A stretch of 21,848 bases of DNA from CAYMJK01 sp043101635 (lineage in GTDB: Bacteria > Planctomycetota > Phycisphaerae > Phycisphaerales > UBA1924): assembly GCA_043101635.1 (NCBI GenBank), contig JBICIE010000285.1, positions 1-21,848 of the forward strand. The letters are read 5' to 3'. The translations under genes and the position numbers were made by a program. Below the pieces are notes generated by a model that was not told the DNA's origin, searched no databases, and worked only from the letters and a program-made list of their open reading frames with translations. Of the stretch, positions 21,835 to 21,848 are shown piece after piece; position 1 is the stretch's first letter; each line of letters starts with the position of its first letter.

Positions 21835-21848
21835 TGACGTCGAACTGG
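21774..21848. other. Terminal foldback: perfect 28-bp inverted repeat ending at the window edge
   Basis: Bases 21821-21848 are the exact reverse complement of 21774-21801, with a 19-base spacer. The arm ends exactly with the window. This is the usual mark of an assembly or amplification artefact (foldback chimera) rather than a biological palindrome, because both arms would have to encode protein. Confidence 0.9.

Overview
This 21.8 kb window is GC-rich, tightly packed bacterial DNA. The best guess is a planctomycete of the Phycisphaerae type. The clearest sign is the C-terminal anchor on two secreted proteins (paired DxTGDGxxDxxDF / FDGSLDLFDFLAFQNAF loops between a CPPD and a terminal GCG), a 'GC-type dockerin' tail I associate with that lineage. 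The assignment is inference. Both window ends cut genes, and the right end is a perfect 28-base foldback, so this looks like a contig from a draft or metagenomic assembly.

Layout. (1) 1-1404, minus strand: the start of gyrB (cut by the window edge), a small antitoxin-like protein and a PlsC-type acyltransferase. (2) 1585-6607, plus strand: an accessory block with an unknown 197-aa protein, a secreted dockerin-tailed protein, a truncated LamG-like gene, a second copy of the dockerin gene and a full-length 769-aa LamG/barrel-like protein. The block contains a tandem duplication of about 1.23 kb per copy with strikingly uneven divergence. (3) 6616-9826: rarA, 5-formyltetrahydrofolate cyclo-ligase and a LysM/YkuD L,D-transpeptidase. 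(4) 9909-11304: a quinone-oxidoreductase-like gene facing a cysteine-free HesB/IscA-like gene, with a hairpin between them. (5) 11622 to the end: a run of overlapping or nearly abutting genes coding for an ABC permease, an NHL-propeller lipoprotein, a large VWA/amidotransferase-like membrane protein, a MoxR ATPase, a BamE-like lipoprotein, a GxxExxY (PDDEXK-like) protein, a DUF58 protein and a BatA-like VWA membrane protein. The MoxR + DUF58 + VWA set is the classic MoxR/Bat ('aerotolerance') arrangement: a hexameric ATPase acting with envelope-bound MIDAS proteins.

The most unusual content is in the gene junctions of region 5 and after the L,D-transpeptidase gene. Short tracts built on about 7-base units (GATCAGG, CGCAGAG, GGCAAAT families) sit right after stop codons. 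One family forms 38-base inverted repeats (36 of 38 matching) around the GxxExxY gene, giving a compact 521-bp cassette lodged between a good Shine-Dalgarno and the DUF58 gene it probably once served. A second family forms a long imperfect inverted repeat between DUF58 and the BatA-like gene. In both cases the inserted repeat carries a micro-ORF that overlaps the upstream stop (ATGA) and the downstream start (TTGA or GTGA), so translational coupling across the operon could survive the insertion. A perfect 9-bp hairpin with the Shine-Dalgarno starting in its loop directly abuts the BatA-like start codon.

No rRNA, tRNA, CRISPR array, integrase or recognisable transposase was seen.
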